Shown one piece after another: positions 1 through 11,005 of a DNA stretch of 64,000 nt. Under the pieces are notes generated by a model, which saw only the letters and a list, made by a program, of their open reading frames with translations, did not search any database and was not told where the DNA came from. The number at the start of each line of letters is the position of its first letter. Position 1 is the first letter of the stretch. Source of the DNA: Prosthecochloris marina (GTDB lineage: Bacteria > Bacteroidota > Chlorobiia > Chlorobiales > Chlorobiaceae). Made by a program: the position numbers and the translations under genes. The stretch is taken from positions 62,001-126,000 of the forward strand of contig NZ_PDNZ01000007.1 in the NCBI RefSeq assembly GCF_003182595.1, given 5' to 3'.

Positions 1-716
1 AACGGATCTGAAACAAAACTGTTGCCCCAGAAACGGAGATCACCCTCAGTTCCAACTCTATTAGCTGTGGCTACATAAACCCCGTTTGCAATTGCATGAC
101 TCTGTTGTATCGTTTTCCATGCCTGCAACTGGGAATGCCGAACTTCCATCGACGTTTCACTCGAAGCCCACCCGATAGCCGTTGGGTAAAAAAGAATTTC
201 CGCCCCTTGAAGAGCGGTCAGGCGTGCCGCCTCCGGAAACCATTGATCCCAACAGATCAACACCCCGATCGTAGCATACCGTGTTTTGAATATCTTGTAA
301 CCGAGGTCACCCGGCGTGAAGTAAAATTTTTCATAAAAGCCGGGATCGTCAGGGACATGCATTTTGCGATACTTTCCGAGGTAAGAACCATCCGCATCGA
401 TAACTGCCGCGGTGTTATGAAAAAGCCCACGCGCGCGTTTCTCGAATAACGAGGCTATAATGACAATGCCGTGCTCGGCGGCTATTGCCTGAAGCATATC
501 GGTCGAAGGGCCGGGAACGGGTTCGGAAAGGCTGAACGGTTCGTACTCCTCGGCCTGGCAGAAATAGACTGTTGTAAACAGTTCCTGCAAGCAGACTATC
601 TTCGCTCCTCTGGATGCCGACTCTACAATTTTACGGCATGCCTTTTTCAGATTCATCTCCGGATCGGCTTCACAGGCCATCTGCACGAGGGCGATTCTCA
701 CCTTTTCTGAATGCAT
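1..716 (-). CDS. aguB: N-carbamoylputrescine amidase (nitrilase family), 3' end beyond window
   Basis: A carbon-nitrogen hydrolase of the nitrilase superfamily, reading from 716 down to the window edge (238 codons visible). The Glu-Lys-Cys triad is visible: Glu45 in LQELF, Lys118 in GKYRKMHVP and Cys155 in LICWDQWFPE. The sequence resembles N-carbamoylputrescine amidases, which release putrescine, CO2 and ammonia in the agmatine route to polyamines. It starts 7 bases after the menA stop and is probably co-transcribed with menA and FNR. No agmatine deiminase gene is visible, so the exact substrate is inferred from family resemblance. Confidence 0.88.
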   Translation of the reverse strand, partial: MHSEKVRIALVQMACEADPEMNLKKACRKIVESASRGAKIVCLQELFTTVYFCQAEEYEPFSLSEPVPGPSTDMLQAIAAEHGIVIIASLFEKRARGLFHNTAAVIDADGSYLGKYRKMHVPDDPGFYEKFYFTPGDLGYKIFKTRYATIGVLICWDQWFPEAARLTALQGAEILFYPTAIGWASSETSMEVRHSQLQAWKTIQQSHAIANGVYVATANRVGTEGDLRFWGNSFVSDP

Positions 717-723
717 CGTATAG

Positions 724-2711
<1,988 letters not shown>

Positions 2712-2725
2712 TTACTGAATTGCTG

Positions 2726-3055
2726 CTATTGTTCTTCAGTGTCCGACCTTTTCAGATAGATCATACCTTCCGGATCAACGATCCCATAGAGGATGGTCAC
2801 AAGGTGCCCGTGCTCATCGAGTTCATGGATTTCAACATGGACCGCATCCTGTTTGGCAACCTGGTCTCCAGCATCGTTCTTGAAAAGAAACACTGCTCTC
2901 ACCCCTCCATGAGGTGTTTTACCCACAAATTCATAAGTGCCATCTTCCAGCTCGGTCAGGGCACACCCTGCTGTTGAAGCATCGATCGGACAGCTGGCAC
3001 ACTGCGAGTAAAAACCGTCCTCGGAATCCGCAAAATCACATACCGGAAATTTCAT
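2726..3055 (-). CDS. Conserved hypothetical small acidic protein with N-terminal cysteines
   Basis: A 109-residue protein that I do not assign to a named family. It has four cysteines near the N terminus: Cys6, Cys19, Cys22 (a CxxC pair) and Cys31. They could bind a metal or an Fe-S cluster. The rest is predicted beta-rich, with no signal peptide or membrane segment. It ends 35 bases before the longest FNR reading frame on the same strand, so it is probably the first gene of the FNR-menA-aguB operon. A role linked to redox or electron transfer is only inferred from that position. Confidence 0.75.
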   Translation of the reverse strand: MKFPVCDFADSEDGFYSQCASCPIDASTAGCALTELEDGTYEFVGKTPHGGVRAVFLFKNDAGDQVAKQDAVHVEIHELDEHGHLVTILYGIVDPEGMIYLKRSDTEEQ

Positions 3056-3306
3056 ATTCTCATTCTCCTTGTTATTCTCGGTTTCACGGCTGCTAATATA
3101 TAATAGTAGCTTGAAAAATGAGAATTTTAAGACGCATTACATTATTAAATCTTGGAGTTTACCAGTTAATTGATTTATTCCTAAGTTGAATCTCTTTAAA
3201 CAGAACCGTGTGATCCCGTTACAAGCATAACCTGTTTTTCATAAAAAGCCACTTACCGCTGGTTACCGGGCTCTATTCATTATCGAACTGAATTTTCAAA
3301 CAACAG

Positions 3307-4062
3307 ATGTTAGCCAAACGTATTATACCATGCCTCGACGTCCGTGACGGAAGAGTTGTCAAGGGCATCAACTTTGAAGGTCTGCGGGATGCCGGTTCGA
3401 TTCTCGAACAAGCCGAATTCTACAATGATGAACTGGCGGACGAGCTGGTTTTTCTCGATATCTCAGCCTCGATCGAATCGAGAAGAACAACACTCGAGGA
3501 AGTTCTAAAAGTTTCGGAAAAGGTATTTATTCCTCTCACCGTAGGCGGCGGCATCAGTTCGGTCGAACGCGCCAGAGATGCATTCCTGCACGGTGCTGAC
3601 AAAGTTTCGGTCAACACCGCCGCAGTTTATGATCCGGAGTTGATCACGAGAATCGCCGAAAAGTTCGGATCGCAGGCAGTCGTGGTTGCAATCGATGTCA
3701 AAAAAGTCGGTGACAAGTATATCGTCCACACCCATTCGGGCAAAGAGCTGACAAAATACGAAGCAGTCGAATGGGCTCACATGGTACAGGATCTCGGCGC
3801 TGGAGAAATCCTTCTGACCAGTATGGACCGTGACGGCACCAAGTCAGGATACGATAATGAAATTCTGCATAGAATATCGACAACGGTTCACATACCTGTC
3901 ATTGCATCAGGCGGGGCCGGAAATCTCATACATCTTTACGATGGCTTCTCCAAAGGACATGCCGACGCCGCCCTTGCCGCTTCAATCTTCCATTTCCGGC
4001 AATACTCGATCAGGGAAGCGAAGGAATATCTGAGGGAAAGAGGAATAGAAGTTCGACTGTAA
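3307..4062 (+). CDS. hisF: Imidazole glycerol phosphate synthase cyclase subunit
   Basis: A 251-residue (beta/alpha)8 barrel of standard length. HisF uses ammonia from HisH to close the imidazole ring in histidine synthesis, also releasing AICAR. The catalytic Asp11 is in [14 protein letters not shown] and the second catalytic Asp in VVAIDVKK. Phosphate-binding glycine loops are visible as VGGGISS and SGGAGN. It stands alone here; hisH and the rest of the his pathway are not in the window. A short A/T-rich hairpin (4061-4080) overlaps the stop but has no T-tract. Confidence 0.97.
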   Translation: MLAKRIIPCLDVRDGRVVKGINFEGLRDAGSILEQAEFYNDELADELVFLDISASIESRRTTLEEVLKVSEKVFIPLTVGGGISSVERARDAFLHGADKVSVNTAAVYDPELITRIAEKFGSQAVVVAIDVKKVGDKYIVHTHSGKELTKYEAVEWAHMVQDLGAGEILLTSMDRDGTKSGYDNEILHRISTTVHIPVIASGGAGNLIHLYDGFSKGHADAALAASIFHFRQYSIREAKEYLRERGIEVRL

Positions 4063-4274
4063 CAGAAAAAGATTTCTGTTGGGTGTCGGGTTGTTGATCT
4101 GTTGGGGAGCAATACTTTTGAATTCAGAAGGTGGGGTCCGGAAGCCCGGTAAGCATTCAGGCAGTTTTCAGTCGGCGAAAAGATAGTGTGACACTGAATA
4201 GTGACCTGTTTATTGCATCTTTCTCATGATACCGTGTGGCTCAACTGACCTCAAGACAACACATACTCAAAATC

Positions 4275-5069
4275 ATGCAAAAGCACTGTTCAGGTTACAT
4301 CCTCTCCTTTTTCTTCACGCTACTCTTTGCGGCGTTCAGTACCGGTTGCACCATTGATGAAGAAAATCTTGAAAACTTTTTTAAACCCCAGCCGACCACC
4401 CATATCATATCTGCGGCTGAACTGCATAAAGAGTATGACCTGAACGTTATTGCTGCAGATATGAAATACCGGAGCAGCGTGATTATCGTGTATGGCGTCG
4501 TTCTGGATATTGGCATAGATACAAGTGACCGAACGTACGTGATTATTGGAGCAAAAAAACCTGAAGGCATCCGATGTTTTTTCGCAAGAAAAGATATGGC
4601 GTCACTTGCTCGATTATCGAAAGGACAGTTTGTTGCGATCGAGGGAAAAGCAAAAAGTGGTGATGCCAATACTTTTGTCATTGACAAAGCGCGCATTCTA
4701 TCGGACGAAGAGGAAGACAACATCTTACCGAAGCCCACCATCGTCGGAAAGGATGCCACTGTCGGAAAAGATGCCATCAGATGGGTTCAGGCTGACATCA
4801 TGCCAGGGTTTCTTCACCAGGAAAAACCAGAATACCCTGAAAAAGCTCGAATTGCAGGTATCGAAGGAAAAGTGTTTGTCATCGTTATGATAGGCAAAGA
4901 CGGGAAACCCAGTAAAGCGCACGTTCTAAAGCGTACGCCACCCGAACAAACCGTTTTCGATAAACCAGCGATGGACGCGGTCATGAATTCAACCTACGAA
5001 CCCGCTATGCAAAATGGAGAACCGATAGAGACGTGGTTAACCATCCCAATTCGTTTTTCTTTACGCTAA
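4275..5069 (+). CDS. Putative lipoprotein with OB-fold-like domain and C-terminal TonB domain
   Basis: Read from 4275 (264 residues), the protein opens with a signal sequence ending in FSTGC, a lipobox-like site with Cys25. An upstream in-frame ATG at 4236 would add 13 residues before the signal and is less likely. Residues of about 45-150 resemble the OB-fold tRNA_anti-like domain (pattern YRSSVIIVYGVV ... GQFVAIEGKAKS). The last ~85 residues form a TonB C-terminal domain (PEYPEKARIAGIEGKVFV, ending in IPIRFSLR). No proline-rich spacer or N-terminal TonB anchor helix is evident, so it is probably not a classical energy-transducing TonB. The function is unknown. Confidence 0.72.
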   Translation: MQKHCSGYILSFFFTLLFAAFSTGCTIDEENLENFFKPQPTTHIISAAELHKEYDLNVIAADMKYRSSVIIVYGVVLDIGIDTSDRTYVIIGAKKPEGIRCFFARKDMASLARLSKGQFVAIEGKAKSGDANTFVIDKARILSDEEEDNILPKPTIVGKDATVGKDAIRWVQADIMPGFLHQEKPEYPEKARIAGIEGKVFVIVMIGKDGKPSKAHVLKRTPPEQTVFDKPAMDAVMNSTYEPAMQNGEPIETWLTIPIRFSLR

Positions 5070-5122
5070 AGGCAACCCGTTCGTTAAGAAAACAATCTAC
5101 TGAGTTTCCCCCTATAACCATT

Positions 5123-5148
5123 TACCATTCACTATTCACTATTCACTG
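5123..5148. repeat. Short tandem repeat ttcactattcac
   Basis: A run built from imperfect copies of ATTCACT (ccattcactattcactattc...) lies between the lipoprotein stop and the stop of the minus-strand gene at 5139. It is an A/T-rich simple repeat overlapping the 3' end of that gene. It could be a slippage site but has no recognised function. Confidence 0.5.
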
Positions 5149-5501
5149 CCTTTCGGTTCACCCTCACCCACAGGTTCCGGCATCGTCGTGATCGAACCCA
5201 TGTGCCAGCTACCGGCCACGTAGCGCACATACACAGGACCTTCGTTTCGTAAAATGTCCACCACCTGCGGAAAGTCCTCCGAACGGTAGTTACACCATAC
5301 ATATCCGGTTGCCACCTGCTCATCCGCATCAGGCATGGATCCATGTTCACGATGAAAATACGCTCCGCCTATCAGGCTGCCATCATCTCTGCGTAGCCCG
5401 ATAATCGCCCTGTATGGATAGCCATTAGCAAACTTCCCGCCAGCGTAATACGCAATATCGTACTTCGCTATCTTCTCGACTACAATGACACCTGAAGGCA
5501 T
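5139..5501 (-). CDS. Hypothetical protein, 120 residues
   Basis: A small protein without recognised family, signal peptide or membrane segment. It is rich in Gly, Tyr and acidic residues (for example YDIAYYAGGKFANGYPYRA), consistent with a compact beta fold. The last residues (EPVGEGEPKGSE) look disordered. It is convergent with the TonB-domain gene, and a small tandem repeat overlaps its 3' end. Codon use looks ordinary, but I cannot exclude a non-expressed ORF. Confidence 0.55.
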   Translation of the reverse strand: MPSGVIVVEKIAKYDIAYYAGGKFANGYPYRAIIGLRRDDGSLIGGAYFHREHGSMPDADEQVATGYVWCNYRSEDFPQVVDILRNEGPVYVRYVAGSWHMGSITTMPEPVGEGEPKGSE

Positions 5502-5578
5502 AACTCTAACTCCCTATTGTTTTTTTTGACCCCCCGACATTTTGATCGCCTCTGTAATATTTTAATATATCATCTTGC

Positions 5579-6100
5579 TCAGGACTGAAAAACCTCGATC
5601 CTGTCTACTTCGAGCCTGAACGTACCCTCCTGTTTTTCGGAAAGAAGAAAACCGATCTGGAAAATACGGGCCGGGTCAAGAGGCGGGGCGTCGGAAACAG
5701 TTCGACCGCGGAAAGAGGGCTTGAAATCACTGAACGGTAACTGAACCGCCATCCATCTGTCCACCGGCGCATCGAATTCCTGGCGGTACACCAGGCCGTC
5801 GAACAGCAGATCCGTTCTCAAACGAAAACTGTAACGCTTGCCGTCTCCTTTGATATACAGTTCGATCCCATGATAACCCGTAAAATCATTTTCCGGAAGC
5901 AGTGCCCGTACCGAGGCGAACCCACCATTGCTTTCAAGGGAAAGATGGCCGGAAAAAACCCCTTTACCCTCACCGGAACGCTGCATCAGGCTGTCGGACA
6001 ATCCACCCATAACGCCATCGTTGACGCTGGTCCAGCGAAGAAAAGGGGGATGTATGAAGTCGGTGATTATTTTCCTTTGCGCACCCATGGTTCGCTCCAT
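5579..6100 (-). CDS. CIA30 family protein (NDUFAF1-like)
   Basis: A 173-residue protein matching the CIA30 (complex I intermediate-associated protein 30) domain almost end to end. Typical features are WTSVNDGVMGGLSDS near the N terminus, SLESNGGFASVRA, and a C-terminal IGFLLSEKQEGTFRLEVDRI. In mitochondria the family helps assemble complex I. Bacterial members are common in phototrophs but poorly characterised, and a galactose-binding-like beta sandwich is expected. There is no signal peptide. A second Met four residues in (MGAQRK) is an alternative start. Confidence 0.85.
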   Translation of the reverse strand: MERTMGAQRKIITDFIHPPFLRWTSVNDGVMGGLSDSLMQRSGEGKGVFSGHLSLESNGGFASVRALLPENDFTGYHGIELYIKGDGKRYSFRLRTDLLFDGLVYRQEFDAPVDRWMAVQLPFSDFKPSFRGRTVSDAPPLDPARIFQIGFLLSEKQEGTFRLEVDRIEVFQS

Positions 6101-6343
6101 TAGATGATTGGAGAAAAGCTAAAGATAAAATATCGCTTTTTTACCCTTTCCCCTACCCAGACACCCTTCAGGGCATTTCATTTCAAGAGGGTATTCCTTA
6201 AATTTCAGCGGCAGTTTAACAGGCAATAGAACATCGTCTTATTTACCAACTGTAAACCTGAAACTGTTAACTGATCTCTTTGACTTCAGGTTTATGGATT
6301 CAGAACTTTTGCCATATAATTTTTGATCTTTGAATTGATTCTT

Positions 6344-6832
6344 ATGAAGTTCATCCTCTCAAACGGACGTTACATGGTCATCATCGGCGTTATCGGTGCA
6401 TTTATAGCAGCAGTCTCGCTTTTCATCTACGGCGGCGTACTTACCGTTCAGCAAATCATCGACACTATCCAAACGGGATATGTATCGAGCAAGGGATCGA
6501 AAGCCCTGATGCTCAGTTTTGTCGAAATTGCCGATATCTTTCTGATCGGCACCGTGATGTACATCATATCGACAGGTCTTTACGAACTGTTCATCGATGA
6601 CAATATAGAAGTACCCGACTGGCTGGAAATACATACACTCGACGATCTCAAACAAAAGCTGATAGGGGTCGTTATCGTGGTTATGAGTGTGGTTTTTCTC
6701 GGCCATGTCATCAAATGGCACGGAGAGACCGAGATTGTCTATTACGGCGCAGCCATTGCTTTCGTCGTTGTAGCACTTACCTACTTCACAGGGCAGAAGA
6801 AGAAGAAAGAGGAAGGCAAAATTGAAGAGTAA
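6344..6832 (+). CDS. YqhA family (UPF0114) inner-membrane protein
   Basis: A 162-residue membrane protein from the ATG at 6344; an in-frame TTG at 6323 is a weaker start. Hydrophobic segments are seen at about residues 11-35, 63-85, 103-122 and 129-148. The order of helices and the acidic loop (ELFIDDNIEVPDW) resemble the YqhA/UPF0114 family of unknown function. The C terminus is a highly charged tail of lysines and glutamates facing the cytoplasm. It appears to be a single-gene unit. Confidence 0.82.
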   Translation: MKFILSNGRYMVIIGVIGAFIAAVSLFIYGGVLTVQQIIDTIQTGYVSSKGSKALMLSFVEIADIFLIGTVMYIISTGLYELFIDDNIEVPDWLEIHTLDDLKQKLIGVVIVVMSVVFLGHVIKWHGETEIVYYGAAIAFVVVALTYFTGQKKKKEEGKIEE

Positions 6833-6841
6833 AAAGGAATA

Positions 6842-7164
6842 TTGGATGTCCACCACCATACACACTGTTTCTTTTTCGCTTTGCTGAACGAAGCCTACGA
6901 CAAGGTAGACTCCACGATACATTTTGTCGATGAAGGAGTTGACACAGGCAATATCATTGCCCATGCGATACCGTTGCAATGTACCAGCGACACCCCGGAA
7001 AGCCTTTACTGTCTGGCATCTGAGCTATACGCAGAGTAACAAAACGGATTTTCCAGCTCGAGCAAGGTGTGCCTTTGCCTCGAATCAAACAAGACAATAC
7101 CGGTAGAACATATAAAACTGCCGATCGAAAATTGCAACACGAGATCCGGTATTGGACCAAATGA
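6842..7164 (+). pseudogene. Remnant of a formyltransferase-like gene (C-terminal part, frameshifted)
   Basis: The first frame reads through TIHFVDEGVDTGNIIAHAIP, the cosubstrate and active-site Asp region typical of formyl transferases, and stops at 7039. Moving back one base at that point opens a second frame reading VTKRIFQLEQGVPLPRIKQ to a stop at 7164, which continues the same protein. The N-terminal half, with the HxSLLP-type formate site, is absent. It is therefore a 5'-truncated, frameshifted relic, perhaps of an enzyme for sugar-nucleotide or amino-sugar formylation. The 32-codon ORF just after it (7190-7288) may belong to the same degraded region. Confidence 0.6.
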
Positions 7165-7319
7165 AGAGCTCGACGGATTATGAATCAACTATGAATTCGA
7201 AATCTATCGAAACTGAAAACGGAGAAAAAATAGCTATTGCTCCTGCACTCTACCGCGACGAGTTGACAATCAAAGCATACCGGATATAGTATATCCCACA
7301 CCGTCAACACCGAATCTTT

Positions 7320-8225
7320 TCATTCCCACCGCTGCATTGCCAACGCAAGGGACGATTTGATCCTGTTCAACACATCCGGTGGAGCTACTATCACCAGCAG
7401 ACCGGCAAAAATACACAGAGAGGCGATCCATTCCCAGTTGTTGAACGATTCACCCAGCACAACCCATGAAGACAGCATGCCGAAAACCGGAACGAGCAAG
7501 GAAAACGGCGCGACAACATTCGGAGAATATCGCGATAGCAGCTTCCCCCAGAAACCAAACGCAAGCACGGTCGAAACAATACTCGTATAAAAAATAGCGA
7601 ATACACCGGTCAGAGATATATTGGCAATCGTCTCGATCTGTCCATCTTCAAAAAAAAACGACAGGAAAAACAGTGGTAACGGAGGAATCAGACTCATCTG
7701 AATGACCAGATGAAACATATTGATTCTCCCCGCTTTCTTCATCAGGATATTCGATACCGCCCATGCCAGACCGGCAGCGATAACGATACACAATCCAGCC
7801 AAGCTTGAACGGCCCTCTCCGATACTGTCGAACACCAGGATAAATATTCCGCCAAAAGCAATCGAAATACCGAGTTTTTGGAACGCAGTAGGAGCATCCC
7901 GTAACAGGAATGAAGACAGAAGCAATGTAAAGACACTTTGAATTTGCAGCACCAGCGAAGACAGCCCGGCCGGCATTCCAATCTTCATTCCGACAAACAA
8001 CAAACTGAACATCACAACCCCCAAAACCAGACCGATGGATATAATCCACCGCAGGCTGACAGAACCTTTTTGAATGAACAAAATCGCTGGAAATGCAGAA
8101 AAGACAAATCGCAGGGCGGAAAACAACAAGGGCGGAAAAGAGTCGAGTCCAAGCTCGATGACAACAAAATTGAATCCCCAGATAAATGCTACCACTATGG
8201 CAACAAGAATATCCTGTATTTTCAT
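7320..8225 (-). CDS. EamA (DMT) family membrane transporter
   Basis: An inner-membrane protein of 301 residues from the ATG at 8225; a start at 8252 adds nine non-conserved residues. About ten hydrophobic helices form two EamA repeats. The first begins VAFIWGFNFVVIELGLDSF and the second contains AAGLAWAVSNILMKKAG. Family members export amino acids or other metabolites, but the substrate cannot be read from the sequence. No neighbouring metabolic gene points to one. Confidence 0.88.
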   Translation of the reverse strand: MKIQDILVAIVVAFIWGFNFVVIELGLDSFPPLLFSALRFVFSAFPAILFIQKGSVSLRWIISIGLVLGVVMFSLLFVGMKIGMPAGLSSLVLQIQSVFTLLLSSFLLRDAPTAFQKLGISIAFGGIFILVFDSIGEGRSSLAGLCIVIAAGLAWAVSNILMKKAGRINMFHLVIQMSLIPPLPLFFLSFFFEDGQIETIANISLTGVFAIFYTSIVSTVLAFGFWGKLLSRYSPNVVAPFSLLVPVFGMLSSWVVLGESFNNWEWIASLCIFAGLLVIVAPPDVLNRIKSSLALAMQRWE

Positions 8226-8401
8226 TTTTCCGAATCCTTCATTCGCTGCCACTCCACGGCAATACTATCTCCCTGCCCGTCCCACCTGGAGCAATAACAT
8301 CTCTCTTTCCCGATCAGGCGCACCCATTTCTATCGGCCTGTAAATGAATTACCACGGAAAAAAACTCCAACCATAAACATCGGTCTGACTTGATCATGAC
8401 C

Positions 8402-8707
8402 CTACACCTCCACATACACTCCATCCCCACGCACCTCAACCGTAAACGACTCGACACCTCGAGCAGGATTGTAAACATCTCTGCCGGTACAGGGCTCGAA
8501 TTCCCAGCCGTGCCAAGGGCAAACCAGGTGTCCGTTTTCAATATCCCCCTTCCCCAAAGGTCCGCCTTCATGAGAACATTCACCCCCCAACGCACAGATT
8601 ACTCCATTGACCTTCGAAAGCGCTATCGTTCGTCCACCGGCCGTTGCCTCCATAACCTGGTTTTCCGCAATTTCGGAAGCATTTTCGAGTACTTTGTACC
8701 AGTTCAT
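8402..8707 (-). CDS. Rieske-type [2Fe-2S] ferredoxin
   Basis: A 101-residue soluble Rieske protein. The two cluster motifs are CSH (Cys44, His46) and CPWHGW (Cys63, His66), followed by the typical GRDVYNPARGVESFTV strand. Small proteins of this type feed electrons to oxygenases, reductases or photosynthetic carriers. It has no membrane anchor, so it is not the Rieske subunit of the cytochrome bc complex. The open frame runs upstream to 8914 over an adjacent gene, but similarity starts at MNWYKVLENAS, so the start at 8707 is chosen. The partner is unknown. Confidence 0.9.
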   Translation of the reverse strand: MNWYKVLENASEIAENQVMEATAGGRTIALSKVNGVICALGGECSHEGGPLGKGDIENGHLVCPWHGWEFEPCTGRDVYNPARGVESFTVEVRGDGVYVEV

Positions 8708-8756
8708 ATGAGTAATGTTTGAATTGGCTGAAACCTTTTTTAAAGCAAAAAACCCT

Positions 8757-9737
8757 TCAGAGAGAAAAAGTTCTAACATAGATAACCAGCCCCAGCAAAA
8801 CGAGAGTAAACACCCAGACAACAATGTACCTCCGCATTGCCTTGTTAGCTTTTTCCTTCTCCCACCAGGTTCTCGGTCGCACTCCCTTGATGAGAAACAC
8901 GAGTTTGCAGGCAAGGTTCACGCTAACCACGTTCACTGCAAGAAGAAGAGCCGCGCCTGCCGCAAGGTCGATACGGGCATGCCCGAGCATCAGTCCGAAG
9001 GTGGCTGCGGGAGGAAGCAGAGCAACCGCCACCATAACGCCGACAAGAACACTCGGCAATCCGGTGCTGAGCGAAAGCGCTGCTGCCGCCCCCGAAGCAA
9101 AGGCCAAAGCTATCGAATCCAGACCCGCATCCGTGCGGGCGATAAGCTCAGGACTTGTAAGAGGAAACGGCCAGACAATCCCCATAACAACAGAAACGGT
9201 TACGGCCAGCAGTACTCCCGCAAACAGCGTTTTCAGGGAATTCTTCATAAGAGAAAGGTCACCGAGCGCCGTGCCAAGTCCGAAAGCCAGATTCGGCCCA
9301 AGCAGCGGAGCAATTACCATCGCCCCGATAACAACGGCCACATTGTTCTCGATCAGTCCTATAGCAGCAACGATCGTAGAGAGCATGACAAGTACAAGGT
9401 AGTTTGTATCAAGACGTGCATTTTTCTGAACCTCTTTGTACAGTGATTCACGAGCTCGCATTGCATGAGCCTCTTTTTCCTGCTGCTCTTCGGTTTGCTT
9501 TGGAAGGGAAATATCGATTGGGTAAACCAGCAGTTTTGCATAGGACTGCGCGCCAAGAACTCCCTGAAGAGCATCCAGCACATCCTGCACCTTATCGTCC
9601 GTTACGACAAGCCGCATCGGCTGTGAATCGTCTTTGTCCTTCAGCCCGGTACGAAAATCACGGACCTTGTGTTTCTCGGCAATAGCTGCAACAGTTTTCA
9701 CACTGCCTTCATCAGCAATAACCTCGATGAGTTTCAT
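8757..9737 (-). CDS. DUF389 / TIGR00341 family membrane protein
   Basis: A 326-residue protein with a soluble N-terminal ~90-residue domain (MKLIEVIADEGSVKTVAA...) and a hydrophobic DUF389 core. Signatures are NVAVVIGAMVIAPLLGPN and GLPSVLVGVMVAVALLPP. Five to seven membrane helices are expected. The family's biochemical role is not established. It lies on the same strand as, and upstream of, the Rieske ferredoxin with a 49-base gap, so the two may be co-transcribed. Confidence 0.88.
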   Translation of the reverse strand: MKLIEVIADEGSVKTVAAIAEKHKVRDFRTGLKDKDDSQPMRLVVTDDKVQDVLDALQGVLGAQSYAKLLVYPIDISLPKQTEEQQEKEAHAMRARESLYKEVQKNARLDTNYLVLVMLSTIVAAIGLIENNVAVVIGAMVIAPLLGPNLAFGLGTALGDLSLMKNSLKTLFAGVLLAVTVSVVMGIVWPFPLTSPELIARTDAGLDSIALAFASGAAAALSLSTGLPSVLVGVMVAVALLPPAATFGLMLGHARIDLAAGAALLLAVNVVSVNLACKLVFLIKGVRPRTWWEKEKANKAMRRYIVVWVFTLVLLGLVIYVRTFSL

Positions 9738-9847
9738 AGTTCAATGGTTCGATACCCCGACTTGTCGGGATTGATAACTGAACTGCAAGAATTCAGAGTT
9801 GAAAGCCTGCAGTCTTTTCCCTTCTGCCTTGTGACTTTAGCCTCCTT

Positions 9848-10825
9848 CTACCCCACGACTCTCCAGATGTTGTAGCCAAGATACAGCCCGAGCAGAACGG
9901 CCCCCTCCCAACGCACAATTTTTTTCTGATCAGTGATACTCATGGGGAGCAGGAACAGTGACAACAGAATCATCATGGCAAGATCGGCAAATCCACCACC
10001 CGCTGGCACGGTAATAGGAGTTATCGAAGCACATAACCCGTTGACAAGCAGCAGATTGAAAATATTCGACCCCACAACATTGCCAACTGCAATATCGGCT
10101 TTCCCCTGAAAGGTTGCAACCAGAGAGGTAACCAGTTCAGGGAGACTGGTCCCAAAAGCTACAATCGTCAGACCGATAATAACCTGTGGAACAGCAAGTG
10201 CTTCAGCAATAGCAACCGCAGCATCAACCGAAATTTTTCCACCTCCAAGCAGCCCGGCAAGACCGCCGACAAACATCCCGATATTCAGCACCGTACCTCT
10301 CAAGCCTTTACCTCCGGCAAAATCTTCAGCCTCTTCAACCAGGCTATCCCGCCGTTTTTTCATGAGGTCCCCGATAGTATAGTACATGAACACCCCGAAT
10401 AACATCAGAAACACCAAGCCGTCCGAACGGTCGAACATATCCTGAGCCGAACGGAGGAACATGTCACTTGCAGCGATCAACGTTATTGCAGAAACAAGAA
10501 TCATCATCGGTATCTCCCTCGAGATAACAACGCTCTCGATCGTCAAGGGCCTGATGAGAGCCGTCAGGCCAAGAATCAAACCGATATTGGCAATGTTGGA
10601 TCCAATAATGTTCCCAAAAGAGATTCCGCTGTTCCCTTGCAAAGCACCAAGCAGGTTGATCGAAAGTTCAGGGGCGCTGGTACCGAAAGCCACAACCGTC
10701 AGGCCGATCACCAGAGGGGGCACCCCTAAATTTCTTGCCAGAGCTGAAGCACCGGTCACCAGGAAATTACCCCCTCCAAGCAGAAGGGTCAGCCCGAGAA
10801 TAAGGAGAAAACTGTCGAGGAGCAT
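9848..10825 (-). CDS. Calcium/sodium antiporter (CaCA family, YrbG type)
   Basis: A 325-residue inner-membrane exchanger with the two inverted alpha repeats of the CaCA family. The first has GTSAPELSINL and GSNIANIGLILG; the second has GTSLPELVTSL and GSNIFNLLLVNG. The acidic residues in the two PEL motifs are the expected ion ligands. A central cytoplasmic loop is charged (MKKRRDSLVEEAEDF). Ten helices are consistent with the length. It probably extrudes Ca2+ using a Na+ gradient, but K+ dependence cannot be judged. Confidence 0.92.
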   Translation of the reverse strand: MLLDSFLLILGLTLLLGGGNFLVTGASALARNLGVPPLVIGLTVVAFGTSAPELSINLLGALQGNSGISFGNIIGSNIANIGLILGLTALIRPLTIESVVISREIPMMILVSAITLIAASDMFLRSAQDMFDRSDGLVFLMLFGVFMYYTIGDLMKKRRDSLVEEAEDFAGGKGLRGTVLNIGMFVGGLAGLLGGGKISVDAAVAIAEALAVPQVIIGLTIVAFGTSLPELVTSLVATFQGKADIAVGNVVGSNIFNLLLVNGLCASITPITVPAGGGFADLAMMILLSLFLLPMSITDQKKIVRWEGAVLLGLYLGYNIWRVVG

Positions 10826-11005
10826 AAACGATCAGCAGGTTATCAATGTGTCATAGCAACGAAATACATCCACCTTACAACGTAACACATCATAACATAA
10901 TAATCATACACCATTTCCGGTCTCAGAATAACCGGGTTTTCCGGACAGTTTTAAGAACAACCATGTCGTTGCATGAAAAAAAGTTCGACTATCGATAATC
11001 TACAC

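Noticed and set aside
4061..4080. Hairpin AACAGAAA/TTTCTGTT as hisF terminator
   Set aside because: The stem is A/T-only apart from one C-G pair and is followed by GGGTGTCGGG, not a T-tract.
6359..6979. 206-codon minus-strand frame over the YqhA gene
   Set aside because: The plus strand carries a recognisable membrane protein with a normal start; the antisense product has no family features.
8715..9446. Open frame of 243 codons on the plus strand
   Set aside because: It lies antisense to the DUF389 gene and has a Lys/Arg/Asn-rich, repeat-free composition typical of a shadow frame.
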